Shown piece after piece: positions 20,522-62,048 of a stretch of DNA of 64,000 nucleotides. Numbering within the stretch: position 1 is the stretch's first letter; each line of letters starts with the position of its first letter. The DNA comes from Cristatella mucedo. Lineage: Eukaryota > Bryozoa > Phylactolaemata > Cristatellidae. The position numbers were made by a program, and so were the translations under genes. Location: NCBI GenBank assembly GCA_009760855.2, contig WPIO01000008.1, forward strand, positions 6,831,501 through 6,895,500, in the 5' to 3' direction. Below the pieces are notes generated by a model, which was not told the origin of the DNA, made no database searches, and saw only the letters and a list, made by a program, of their open reading frames with translations.

Positions 20522-21310
20522 TGGGGGAGACGTTTCAGACCTCTTCGATCGAGGCAGAGCCGTCTTGCGTCTCTCGGTGAATGCGTGCCCCGGACGCACT
20601 CGGCATGCCGTGGCGTAACCGGAAACTCGGTGTGAACGCTGCTATGGCTGACTTTGACGCCGGCTGGACAAGAAGAGCTCACTTATTTCGACAGCCTTTG
20701 GGACAGTGGCAGCAAGCGGCACGCCATCACATCACATGCGTTGAATGGAAGTCCAAACATAACGTACAACAAATGAGCTTGCACGAATGACCTTGCACTT
20801 TATCGTTATAATTAATTCAGTACTTTGCTGGCTGCTTACATACACACTTGAAAGCTATTCAGACTACGGTGTTGAATATGGTGTTTCTAGCTGAATGCCA
20901 TTGTCAAGATTGCGAAGTAATGCCCTGGCAGGGGGTGCACTCGGCTGAAACAGAGTAATATATTCACTGTAAATCAATAGCTGAACATTCTTTAAATGGT
21001 CTCGTTGCATGCGTATAATCTTGCAATACAAATGTTCTGCTTGTAAGGGCCAATGTATCATAACAAGAAAACAATATTCTCCAATGTTAACGTGTAGCTT
21101 TCGATGATCTGACACTGTAGGGGTGACGTCAAGCGAGATCACCACGTTCCATTGAGGCTACGGATGATACTGTGCAGGGTCACTTGAGATATATTGGGAT
21201 GGTCAACACATGGGTACCTCATAAGATCACACCGGATGCTTCGGAAGGCACCAGTGCACATACAATTTACGCGGGCACTGACTGCTACTTCCTGCAGTCT
21301 AGCTTATCCC
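20106..21310. other. 3' flank of STKLD1
   Basis: Contains a GT/GC repeat at 20444-20520. A 93-codon minus-strand frame at 20864-21145 has no recognised similarity. No polyadenylation signal could be assigned with confidence. Confidence 0.45.
20444..20520. repeat. (GT)n/(GC)n microsatellite
   Basis: GT repeat interrupted by a CGCG-rich stretch, a Z-DNA-type alternating purine-pyrimidine tract. Confidence 0.9.
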
Positions 21311-50786
<29,476 letters not shown>

Positions 50787-52784
50787 AGCGGCTAACCGGA
50801 AGTCACTGACTAGCAACGGGCCCACGCTGAAGGTTCAGCACCCATCCTGCTGGGCGTGATCAGGAGAGACGAATTTGCCTATGCGAGCACAAAGGCGCCA
50901 TCCAAAACTAGCATAACTTAAGCAATATTATTAATAATTGTATGAATTTTATTTTAAATCAAAGCTCGACTTTTGTGATAGCTTTTGATGCAAACAACCG
51001 CGGGAAGGAACTTCAGGAGTGGCAGTTGGACCCGCAGGTAGGGGTCGCAGCTTTTGACATTGTATAACACAGCTGGGCCGGGCTACGAACGCCGGTTAAG
51101 GCGTGCTACACCTACAAACTTTCATGTGATTGGTCGGCCGGTGTAAGGTAAAGGTTCTGCCCCTTAAAAAATGTCTCGTATAGCAGTCGTCTGCAGCAAA
51201 GAGAATTGAGACGCACAGCTGAGTCAGGAGAGCAGATGAGGTAAATAGTAGCGTGGAAGTAGCAGCTCGCTACGGCTGGAAAGTAAGTGCCCTAGCCGGC
51301 AGCAGGAGAGCATATGCCATTGCGTAAGAATTTCGGAAGTGAGTTCCACAGCCTTGGACGTTCAGTGCAAAAGCTTCTGTCGCCGAAGGTCTTAGAGAGA
51401 AGGAATGGAACAGCTAATTTATTGTCCATACATGACCGGAGGGCATGAAGAAGCTGAAACTGGTGCAGAAATTCAGCCAAGTACGAAGGAGCCAAGCCAT
51501 GGCGAGCTTTGTAGCTCGGCGTCAGACTTTCCTCTGCATCCGTCGATCAACCGGAAACTGTCGAAGCTCCTTCAGCAAAGGAGACACGATGCTTAACTTT
51601 TTCGGATTTTCTGACTAGGCTTGCAGCCACATTCATCACTATCTGCAGTGGCTTAATGACATTTTTGTAGCCCAGCCAAAATGGAATTGCAATAATCTAG
51701 CCTAGACAGAACCAAGGGGATAACTTTTTTGCAAGCCACCGTAGAAGACAGTCTCTAAGCTTGGATGGAGATCGGACGTGATAGCTAGCAGCTTAAGAAT
51801 AATCATTGCGCATGCAGTCTATTTCAGAACAGTTTTATATTTCGAAACCCTAAGTGGCATCCCAACGGAGGAGTGCCGTTCGATGAAGATAACATGCGTG
51901 GTTGAGCTGCGTTTCCATATACCCTAATTGTTTTAGCTCAAACTTCTCGACATGCAGTGACATTTAAATTTTGCGCCTACTAAATAACTGTAGCCCTTTA
52001 ATAGAGGTCTTACTCATGTTGCACTATCCCAACTGTGTTTGTAACTAAAGCTAAAGCTACCTTAATTTTTATTATACGTGATGATTGCTTAAGAATCGAA
52101 AGCTCGGTGAATTAGGGACTGCTTTTAGTGGATCTGAAATTGAGAACGCCATGACGAGAGTCTGCACGAAAATTTAAGCTATAATGATAAGATGATAATG
52201 GCCATCTGAAGAACTTCCCGAGGTACACTATGCGGACAGGTAATGGCTACTGTTGCATAACAGTGGCTCCGGTGGCGGCTACTCTTGTGGAGTCTCACGG
52301 AGACACAGTGCGGACGTGAGCGATAAACGAGACTCAAATCTTTATTCCCTCGATACGTACATATATGAGCTGGTCGACTCACCGCAGATGGGGGAGTGCA
52401 TCTGTGGCGGGCAACGTTCTTACATCAAAGGCCGGACGCTGGGCCTAGTCAATTGCCCAACCACCTGCTGCACGTAGCGCATACATTAGTGGCCGATGCT
52501 GCAGCGCTAATTACAATAGCAGAAGCGGCAGGTGCACACAAAGCTACTCTGTCAATTCTCACAAGGATAAATTTTGAATGTAGCCCTATTTCTATCCCTA
52601 TAATATGGGCACGTTAGCTTGGGATAAACAAGCGAACGAGAGCGTTTAGACGACGCCCTATTTTCCCTCCATAGGAATTACGAGTTTGGCGTTGCATTAT
52701 GAGGTTCTACCAATGCCTTTCAACTTGCCACAGATCGCCTACAGCTCCACATTCACTCACAACGGACCCTTTGAAAACATTTGC
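50787..52784. other. Intergenic: STKLD1 5' flank and LINE-B fragment
   Basis: Holds the presumed STKLD1 promoter just above 50786 (no TATA box seen) and a LINE-B fragment at 51180-51795. No gene was recognised at 51800-52780. Confidence 0.5.
51180..51795 (-). mobile_element. LINE-B fragment
   Basis: Complement of the LINE-B C-terminal region (PRLWNSLPKFLRNGI and APSYLAEFLHQFQL on the minus strand) extending upstream to the segment shared with 33660 (GATCGGACGTGATAGCTAGC). Confidence 0.82.
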
Positions 52785-52892
52785 TTTGGATGGTTACTAA
52801 CTTTCTAAAGCTTAACGACGATAGGACCAACGTTATTGTCATTGGCAAGCCCTGTTTAACCTAAACTTGGACGACTTCACTCTTAAGATTGG
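52785..52892 (+). mobile_element. LINE-A fragment
   Basis: Traces of FLKLNDDRTNVIVIGKP and LKIGSP, with frameshifts, fused directly to gypsy-like sequence at about 52893. Confidence 0.6.
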
Positions 52893-53060
52893 TTCACCTA
52901 GGATTGTCGCCTACCAGGGGAGGCGGTTCTGCCTTACGCGGCTAGACTTCGGATTAAATGTAGCGCCTAAGATAATGACCGCCATGTTAAATAAGGTGCT
53001 TTCTATGGACCGACGGGTGCGCGAAGGCACTGACTTATTGTTGGTGATTATCGTCAATGT
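52893..53060 (+). mobile_element. Plus-strand gypsy-like RT fragment (left arm of inverted duplication)
   Basis: Encodes the RT segment FGLNVAPKIMTAMLNKV. It is nearly the reverse complement of 53061-53172 but keeps about 22 bp missing from the other arm. Broken around the catalytic motif. Confidence 0.75.
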
Positions 53061-54560
53061 ATAAGTCAGTGCCTTCGCGCACTTATTTAACACTGCGGTC
53101 ATTATCTTAGGCGCTACATTTAATCCGAAGCCTAGCCGCGTAAGGCAGTACCGCCTCCCATGGTAGGCGACAACCTGATGTCTCCACAGGGAAGGGTCGA
53201 CATGAAGCTGTAAATACGCTTTGCGAAGGTCGATAATGCGGACATTACTTCCCATGCGGCGCCATGCCCGAAGTTTCTCGCTGCAAACGTCACCGTTGGC
53301 AGTGTGGCTGGAAACGTATTGGTTCAGCTCGCGGTAGTCTAAAACGGGCCGCACTTTGTCTTTATTCCTCTGGAACACTGCCATTAGCGGCACGAGCCCT
53401 TCACACTCCCCTTCGTAGGGCTTCAGCCAGCCGAGTTGGATCCACTCTTGGATCTCCTTATCGTAGTCGGCCTGCAAATTGGCGGGCACGCGGTAAGCCT
53501 CGACGCGGTTTATCAATGTGGGAGAAATCACGCCGTCGGCCCAATGCCACTTTATGACCAATTTTCCAATACGGTACACCACCAAAAAGTCTCTGTCGGA
53601 AACACTGATGTCGCTCGACAGTGCCCCGATTGAATTGCACTGCCCATTGAAGGTTACTACACCGCCTTCAGGGCTTATCACCACGCCTCCCAGCTGTCGC
53701 ACAGCATCCATGCCAAGGAGCATATCATACCCCGGTACGATCTCGGATTCGAGGCAGTCCAGCTCTATTGCGATGCCCTACACAGAGCATGTCATGCGGC
53801 ACGCCGACCGGCAACGAGCGACTGCTCCATTAAACGTAATTGCTGGCTCGTTAACCGGATAAGACTTCGCCGAGGTGGCACGCAGTACCGAAGATTTAGT
53901 CACGATCGACCGAGAGCAGCCAGTATCAAGGAGCGCCTTCATAATACGACCACCGTTGAGAACATTTATTGTTGGCAGTCGAGTTGACCAGCAGGGGAAT
54001 GCACCGGCGCTATAACATGCGTTTCCCCTTACTCGTTTTTTGGCTTCGCATCGGTGCGACGCTCCGGACTAATCGCTGCTAGGTGCGAGTCGTCTCCGCA
54101 TACACAACACAGCCTTCGCTGCCTTTGCGACGAACGGCAGTCGTGACTTATGTGCCCTTCCATTTTGCAGAAGAAACAAATACGCTTCCGTAGAGTCGGG
54201 CGAGAGCCTCTAGCTCGTAGTGCCTCAGCAGCGGCCGCGTAGCTCGGCTCCTGGCAACTCATAAGCGCTCGAGCCTTCTCAACAACCTCAGAAATCGCCA
54301 TCTTTTTGAGCGCACACGCCGCGCGTAGCTGCTTTCGAATGTCCTCTGGAAGCACGGTGACGAAAGCGCATTTTAACAAGTCATCCTTCGCAGCCGCACT
54401 CACCAATCCGGCCAGCCGGGCCAAAATCGATGCGTATACGTCCACCTTGGAGCCGCCGTGTCGTGAGCTCCTCATAAGCTTTAAATCTATCCGTCGAAAA
54501 TGCAGCCAGAGGAGCCTCTTTTACGATGGATCTAAACGTGCTGTTCCAAAATGACGACAT
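53061..54560 (-). mobile_element. Ty3/gypsy-like LTR retrotransposon fragment (gag, protease, RT), broken
   Basis: The minus strand shows, in order: gag-like sequence with zinc knuckles (CFFCKMEGHISHDC, 54475-54029), an aspartic protease with ALLDTGCSRS (about 53930), an in-frame stop near 53780, and then a 270-codon frame starting at the protease end (MLLGMDAV) and covering the first half of the reverse transcriptase (VRPVLDYRELN, FGLNVAPKIM). RNase H, integrase and LTRs are absent and the frame is broken, so it is inactive. Confidence 0.85.
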
Positions 54561-54759
54561 TTCATGAGCACATAGCCTCCACTGTCAAGTGGGCCCACTA
54601 TCAGGGGAAGAACATTGCAAAAATCAGAGCCTGCTTACACAAGAATAGTAATGCGTATCTAGCTCACGCATTTCGGCCAAGTTACTCTAACTGTATTCAG
54701 GACTCCCAGTAAGTGCCCCTAACAATGTGCACCTGGTGCAGAATTTCAGCTCCGTGTCC

Positions 54760-55075
54760 GATCTGTCTTCAACATCATATCTACCAAGTCACACCACTGC
54801 TGTCTGAGCTTCTTCAGTGGTTCTATAAGATCGATATCAAGTATCGAATCTACTTCAAGAATCTCTCTCTGTCCCTCAGGTTTCTACACACTCTTATACA
54901 AGCCTACCTAACCTCCCTTTTTGCTTCTCCGCTGCGCTCTTGCACCACCCGCTTCTCGGATTCCAGTCATCTTGTGGTTCCTTTTACAAAATTAAAATCT
55001 TTAGGTGACCGCGGCCTTAAGTTCGTATGCACTGAAAGTCTGGAACGCGCCTCTGGCTTCTGTCTCCACCTGTAA
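54760..55075 (+). mobile_element. Degraded LINE-A-like C-terminal fragment
   Basis: SLSLRFLHTLIQAYLTSLF and TTRFSDSSHLVVPFTKLKS parallel the LINE-A C-terminus (LSLTFRSLHSLAPAYFSDLL, TTRFSESNSL). Part of the 120-codon frame 54713-55075. Confidence 0.7.
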
Positions 55076-55091
55076 AGACTAGGCATCGTAG

Positions 55092-55275
55092 CCGCGATGG
55101 CACACTAGGTAAGGCGGTTGCTTTCTCGACCTTGGTCCCGAGGTCGTGGGTTCGATTCCTGCGGTAGGTGGTCCTTTATCGCCACGGCAAGCGGTGGCAA
55201 GTAGTCAGCCGTAGTAGTATCAGCCGTAAAGGCTCTTCTGTCGCTGTATAAAAAGAGGCTGTTTAATCAGCTAGG
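55092..55275 (+). mobile_element. SINE-B copy, best tRNA-like head
   Basis: GATGGCACACTAGGTAAGGC, then GGTCGTGGGTTCGATTCCTG with box A and box B at tRNA-like spacing, then the body AAGGCTCTTCTGTCGCTGTA. It is not a functional tRNA gene: the acceptor stem does not close well and the SINE body follows. Confidence 0.82.
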
Positions 55276-55369
55276 ATTTATTTAAGCCTCAGCTAAAGAT
55301 GCATCTTTTCCACTCATCCTTCCATTCACCGGAGGCTTTTTCCGTGTGTACTGTGAGAGCTTACTTTGC

Positions 55370-55880
55370 TAAATGAGCTTGGATGGCTGCCGGTTGATTA
55401 ACGGACACAGAGCAAAGTTCTTACGCTGACCCACAAGGCCGCCACGGGTTGACTCCTTCTTATCTAGCAGAAATGCTGTACTAGTTTCAGCCTCGTAGTG
55501 TCCTCAGGTCCTGTATGGGCTATAAACTAACTTTCCCATTCCTCCGCTTAAAGACCGCTGGCGACAGAAGCTTTTACTTTGCAGGTCTAAGAATACGGAA
55601 CTCATTTCCACAATTTTTATGCAACGACATCTACTCTTCTTCTGCCGACTACGGCATATCCTTTTCAGCCGCCCTGAGCTGTTACTTCCATGCTACTCAC
55701 TACCTCAACTGCTCTCCCGACTCAGCTATGCCTCTCACTTTTTGTTTCGTGAGATGAAGTCTGTTGGCTACCGAATGCGTACCAAAAGCCTCTTAGGCTT
55801 CGAGTGCTTTAAAAAACTCTTCTGAGTAATATCCGCATTGTCCGCTTGTGGCTGTGTGGAGTTACAGACGGAGATACGTG
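55370..55880 (+). mobile_element. LINE-B 3' fragment
   Basis: Traces of LTHKAATG and KTAGDRSFYFAG, then FPQFLCNDIYSSSADYG and the 3' UTR ending GTGGAGTTACAGACGGAGAT. Frameshifted. Confidence 0.85.
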
Positions 55881-56563
55881 GCAATAACTCTATTAGTTGC
55901 ACGGCATCGTTCGGTTGAGCTCAGGCTTATACGCTGCCTCGCTTTCACTCTCGTACATCTGCTGGAGCTTCTCATATACGCGTTAAGTCCTGCATGCGAC
56001 CGTTTTAGCGTATTGTACAATTTAAAAACGAAGGATATGCACACTCTCGAGCAAAGCTACATTCGGCCTTCCTTTCAGATACATTTCAGACGCACGGCGA
56101 TTGCCGGAAAGTACACCCCAGCGTCTGCGGCGCTTATGACGCTGACGGCGACGCGTTACGCAGGAGCTAACAAGTCGCTCGTGGCACTCGGCGGCCTCGC
56201 ATGCACTAGACAGCGGAGTGCACAGTCTTTGCGATCCCGTAATGCGCAGGGCATAATTTAAAGCGCAGTCTTTGCGGTCGCGTAATTTGCGGGACCTAAT
56301 TTAAATCCACGCGGGGGTGACAAGTAGTACATTAAGTGGCGGTTGACATCGTGGCCATGGGCGTCTTCTTTGACTTGTTCGTTTTCAAGAACTCAGCCAT
56401 GGCCGCGTGCCGCTGGTCGTCCGTGATTTGGCTCAGCAGCTGGTCGGCGAAGAAGAGGGCCTACAGCAAGAGCAGAGGAGGTCGCAATCGCACGAAAACA
56501 AAAATTTCGTGGCCAACGGTGCATGCGAGAAAGCGTCGCGCACCCTAGCTGAAGACGCATCAC
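55881..56563. other. Intergenic, 3' flank of CFAP157
   Basis: Moderately GC-rich. A near-repeat GCGCAGTCTTTGCGGTCGCG / GTGCACAGTCTTTGCGATCC occurs at 56220 and 56262. No gene recognised. Confidence 0.5.
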
Positions 56564-57469
56564 TCAGCCAGCGCCGTAGCTACCGCCTGCATAGGCACTG
56601 CAGATCGCCCGACTTAGTGCTCTCCACTCTGAGCAGCGGCGGCAGAAGAACCTCGGCGGCCACCGCCACCGCTGGCCGTTGGCAATAAAAAGATTATTAA
56701 AACGAAATAAAATATAAAAAAATTGCCAGCTGCAGGGCTCGAACCCAAGGCCAGGGTAATAGTAATGGTGCATTTGATCTAACCCTCTCAGCGAACTCAA
56801 TCTCTTTCTAGACAACTTACATTTGGCGAAGTGCGAGCGCCTTACCGCCTCGCCAAGACTCGGGGACCGGCAAATGGCGCAGGCGGCAAACGCGGCGCGA
56901 TGTGCTCGCTCGCCGGAACGCGTTACCTTCGGGGCGCTCACAGTCTGCACCGATACGGATTTGGTGAGCACGCGGCGCACGCCATCGGCGTGGCTCTGCT
57001 CCTCGCGTCCGCGCGTCATTTCCACTTTGGTTGGTATGACGTGCGCCAGACGCGGCACCAGACCGAGGTCGCCCAGATGGTAGCGCGGTCCATGCAGCGC
57101 GGCCGCGGCCGCCGCGGTCCCTCCCGCTCGCGGTGCGATAGGCTCGTAGACGTCGTCGTCATCCGCCGCCGCCGCGGCGTCGCCGTCCGCCAGCCTCGAG
57201 CCGCCGCCTCGCGAGGCCAGCCGGCTGCCCGGCATTTCACTGAGCGTCGTCTTATCTCGCAGCAGAGCGTAGGGAGACGGCGCTTCGAGCAGGCCGAGTC
57301 GGCCGCCGCCAACGCCGTCGTGGCCGCCGCCAACGCCGTCGTGGCCGCCGCCGCTAGGGGCGCCGACGCGGCTTGCCGCGGCCAGCAGCTGCGGCAGGAG
57401 ACCGCTCTGCTTCGCCAGTGCCATGGTCTTGCCGCCGCCGCCGCCGGCCTTAAGATCGGTCGGGTTGGA
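56564..57469 (-). CDS. CFAP157: CFAP157 last visible exon, reading into SINE sequence
   Basis: Acceptor TTCTCTTTTAG and phase 0. Residues 1-120 are Gly/Ala/Asp-rich, with a direct repeat HDGVGGGHDGVGGG. Then comes the conserved RYHLGDLGLVPRLAHVIP. From about 56878 downward the frame is SINE-derived: tRNA box-A-like sequence, LINE-A-type tail, then a box-B fragment. The frame stays open to a stop at 56566-56564, giving 301 codons. Either the SINE is exonised or the exon ends earlier at a donor (GTAACG near 56933, GTAAGG near 56850, or GTAAGT near 56824). Codon use before 56880 is strongly GC-rich, unlike the part after. Confidence 0.75.
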   Translation of the reverse strand, partial: SNPTDLKAGGGGGKTMALAKQSGLLPQLLAAASRVGAPSGGGHDGVGGGHDGVGGGRLGLLEAPSPYALLRDKTTLSEMPGSRLASRGGGSRLADGDAAAAADDDDVYEPIAPRAGGTAAAAAALHGPRYHLGDLGLVPRLAHVIPTKVEMTRGREEQSHADGVRRVLTKSVSVQTVSAPKVTRSGERAHRAAFAACAICRSPSLGEAVRRSHFAKCKLSRKRLSSLRGLDQMHHYYYPGLGFEPCSWQFFYILFRFNNLFIANGQRWRWPPRFFCRRCSEWRALSRAICSAYAGGSYGAG

Positions 57470-57980
57470 CTAAAAGAGAAACAAAAGACGGGCGAGCATA
57501 TTATGCGTGTGAGTAGCGACATCGGCAGAAAACGCGCTGGCACGCGAAGCGACAATTCCGTCGCTGCCTCTGAGTGGCTTACTGAAAAGCAGAACGAGAG
57601 GGGGTGTTGTGGCGTCTCCGAGTTATTCCGCTACATGCAGCGGTGCGATTTTCTCATAGCCGCGTAGCTGCAAGGCGGATCTAGGGGTCAATTTGTAAAG
57701 AATTCTCAAACTTGACGTCACGAATGCGAAACCCAGCTGATGTACGAATTTCAGCCAGCCGTTCGAAAGCGGGACGTAACTGGAAAGTTCATGGTGCATT
57801 TACAGCGTCCTGGCAAGACGGCAACGTGAAGACTGCAGCAAGAACCAACTATGGCGACGAGGAGGCGTGACGGCGCTCAAGCGCTCCTGCTGTCAGCTTG
57901 GCTACGTTTACTATTTACATTCTTATCGTTCTGCATTTCTTTAGTGACGTGTGGGTCGCCGACTGCTCAAAATCACGAAG

Positions 57981-58042
<62 letters not shown>

Positions 58043-58559
58043 TATATATATATATATATTTATTTATTTATTTATATAGAGAGAGAGAAATGAAAGGCAA
58101 AGGACAGAGGGGAGGGGGAGATATTTCACATTTCCTCAGTGCATTGATTTTCTGTATTTTCTACGCCCCACGAGTCCCAGCAGTGTGCAGAGAAATGCTC
58201 ACTGAGCGCGCTGCTAATTTTTGTTATTCGATCATCAATCGATGTCCAGCGCGTATACTATTGGTGATTCCACGCAATTCGTCTTTTATGTGCTTATGCG
58301 TGCTGACACTATGCATGCTGCTACTAACCATATTTGCAAGCTGACACTGTGTATATCATCCCTAACCATGTTTTGCATGTTGACATTGAGCACGCTACCA
58401 ATAACTATACTATAATGCTTCCTTCACAGCTTCTGTCAAGTGCCTAGAATGAGATTAAGTTCTCTGAGGGCGCTATATAATGAATTAATATTATTGTAAC
58501 TCGGTCCAGCGTCTCGGCGGCGCGCTGGCGTGAACCAAATGGACAGCGGGCGCCACGCT

Positions 58560-58607
<48 letters not shown>

Positions 58608-61600
58608 GACCCAGACAGCCCACCAGCCCTTCAGCGAACGACCGTAACACAGCACAGGTGTAATTCACTTACATCGCAAGCGGAGCTAGCGGCAATAGTT
58701 AGCGAGGGGCGGGACTCAAGGCGCTTACCATAAGTATCTTTTTCAAGACTTCAATGACGTCGCCAAGGACCTTATCCGTTTCTTTTTCCTTCAGGGATTC
58801 GTGATGCAGCTCCTTGTTCAATACATCCAACTCTTTTTGCGAATCCTCGTTTCTTTTCACCAGCGATTCAATTCTTTCCCTATCGGCCAGCGGAGCAGGT
58901 AAGCGATGCACGAAGCGTGCAGACAAGGGGCCACAACTCGCCAATAAAGCACGTCACATGTCCTCGTGGCTCCTCCCTTGTGCGGGTTTTACGGATTGCG
59001 CAGTGCTGCCGCGGTGGTGGCTCAACCCTGACGCCTTTCTGCAGCCGCGAACTTAAATATCGCTCTATTCGAGAGCCAGAAGCCTTAAAATTCAGGCGAC
59101 AGAGTTGCATTCGGGTGCAAGTCGCCTCTCTTGGACCATTTTGAGCGGCTAACCGCATCAACTTGGCACTAGGCCCCTGGATCTTTGCCATGGGTAAGGT
59201 GCTCGCACTTCGACTCGGCTAGTGAGTTCGAGTCGCGAGGGGAAATTCTGCATTGCCCCCTGCAAGCGGGGGGGGTGGACGGGGTGACAGCCGCAAAGGC
59301 TCTGCTGCAGGTACATAAGTGAGGCTGCTAAATCGGCCGACCTATACTTTAACTTTACATGACGTCGCATAGCGGGCATGTACCTATTCGCTTCCAGCTC
59401 ATCGCGTAAGGCGGCAACGTCGTCCTCTAGTTGAATATAGTACTGGTCTCTTTCCTCAAAATCTGTCAGTACCGACTCTTGAGCCGCACTTTTTCCGGTT
59501 AGCATCATGGCTACCTACAAACAGCACGCCGGTTGACCGTGCCCTTCCGTATCGAGCAATCGTAGGAGCGCAGTCGGACTCCGACGACAGACGTCCAGGC
59601 GGCAAGCACCAGGTGTAAACGACAGGCCGACGGCGCCAACGCACTTCCGCTACGCCAATGCACTCGCGCTAGCACGACGAACAGCTGTCACTGGGCGAGC
59701 GCTCCGCTACGGTACATATTAGATGTCAACTGCAAATAAAAAAAACACACTCGTGCGTTCAGTCGCCACACCGGGATTCGGATTTGGGCATAGTACGCGA
59801 ACATTTAAAGCCAATTCGTGAAGCCCGGTGTTTACGGCGCTTGAACGCCGGTTTCGATATCTCAACCGGTTGAGCACAAGACCGGTAGGCCAGATAGGTT
59901 GTGAGATCTGAGGTGAAGTCTTTTGGATACGAATGCGTACTGAAAGTTGTTTTGAGTGTGCTATAGAAAACTCTCCTGCGTAGCACTCACTTAGTCTATG
60001 CAACTCTGTGGCATTACAGAGGAAGATACATTACATTTCATCGCGCCTCGCTCGAGGCGGGAAATTTCTATGCACTCAGTCCTGGGTCAGACGGCCCTTC
60101 ACTCATTGTGTACTTCAAGATTACAGCGACGCTAGCTTTTTAATAGATTTTTCTCGCGCAGCGCGGCAGCCGTTAGTCGAGCGTCGCACAGCTTGCGACT
60201 GCTTCGAGCCGCTGGTGACGGCTGGACGCAGGCATGCCGTTTAATTCGCCTCCGTACGAATCAAATTCGCAAAGGGCCTGCTACGTCAGCAAGGCATACG
60301 CGCGCGAGTTTAATCGACGCGAGTCAGTCTCGGAGCTAGCTCGAAGAAAAAGGAACAAAGTCAAATTGAACTGGTGAGTACCCATCCCAAGCTGAGTCTG
60401 TACCCGAAGATCCGGCACTCGGTGGCTGCCAGAGAGACGGGCTTCGCGCATTTATGCCGTTAGTAGAGAGGTGCATTAAGCGGGAAGCGAATACGAAGTA
60501 GGACAGGCATCCGGTAAAGTAGTCGGAGTTGAAAAGCAGCCCTACAATTCAGCTGCCATCGTACACTGGTAGCTTAAATTCCTTTTAGCACAGCGAATTA
60601 GCTGCATCTGAAAATCTGTCCATTGTTCTCTGCACCGGCGCTGCACATACGACTACGGCCATGAAATAAGCGCCGGTTTCCAATAGTCGTAGGTGTGCGA
60701 AACTTTAAATAAGTCAATTTCCTTCATCTACGTTAATTTCCGTAATTATTGGAGACTAAGGAGAGCCCAGCGCACGAGTTTAATAATAATAATAATAATA
60801 CATTTGATACAGCGCCCTCAGAGAACTCAATCTATTTCTAAGCACTGTAAATTTGCTGCAAAAACTATTGGAGATAACCCAACGTCCGGGTGCTGCACAT
60901 TGTTCTCGATGAGCGAACGAGTGGTCCGATGGATGACCAAGGTGCGCCGCTGTGAACCCCGAGGTTCATTGGCTAAGTTAAGGAGTGATTAAACTGGCTT
61001 ACCACTGTCGCCAGTACGAATCTCCTACACCCGCTCCCACCGCCGCCGCTACAGCTGCGCGAGAAGAGCGCCATACCCGGTGGTTGCTGCTGTTGCGCTT
61101 GGCCAGTTCCTTCTCGTTTTGCTCCATCTTCTCGATGGTCTCTTTCTGCTTTCTGGTCTTCTCCGTGAGGTCTGCGTTCTCCTGCTCCAGCTCCGCTGTC
61201 TTGTCGTGCATTTTAGAAATCTGAGCATTTATGGAGACATTTTCGCGGATGGTACGTTTCGTCGTTTCTGCCATCTGCTTGTTCGACACCTTTCGGAAGT
61301 CGGCCGCCACTTGGTTCACGCGCATGACCATTTCCTTTTTCAGCCTAGAAGGAGGACATGCCATAGAGTAGATCGAGTTTCTTTTAAAAATTAAGCTGTA
61401 TCAGCGTCTCGATTACAGTGTTCAATATATGACCTTAACTATTAGGAAAAGTAAAGATGCTCTTACCAAACTAGAGTAGACAATTTTTTCTTCAATTTCA
61501 TATCTTTACTAGTCAATAACACAAGTTCTGCACCCATATCGCTTCATCTGCATCAGCTCCTGCGTCTACTTAAACGCCTCATACCTTAAGTACTAGTAGT

Positions 61601-62014
61601 TCAAAGGTGAACACCCACACGACACCAGTACCAATGATTTGTACGTTTCCAAAGTTACAATAAAATGTTCTTCTCCTCACCTAGAATGCAAGCCTTAACA
61701 ATTTATTTTTTCTTTCGCACGTACCTTGTTGCACGTGCATCATTCCACTGAACTACAGTGTATTCATGCACATGCATACATGCACTCACCAGAACACGTG
61801 TGCTTTCAGATATACCGATCATACAAACAAATAAGTATGGATCCATAACTGTGTCTCGTAGGGACGCACGTTTTCGTAGTAAGCACACAAAAGCCCAAGA
61901 TTCTTGCGGTAGAACAAACCCAGCTCAATTGGATACCACTTTCATCCACTCTCAGCTTTTGGCTTAAGTCGCTCGCATTTTCTATAGTGCATATTTCCCT
62001 GGCATATATACAGG

Positions 62015-62048
<34 letters not shown>

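Noticed and set aside
20864-21145. 93-codon minus-strand frame downstream of STKLD1
   Set aside because: No recognised similarity; entering it by splicing from exon 16 gives a stop after a few codons.
55092-55172. Apparent tRNA gene
   Set aside because: Box A and B are present but the acceptor stem is poor and a SINE-B body follows; the same unit recurs at several places.
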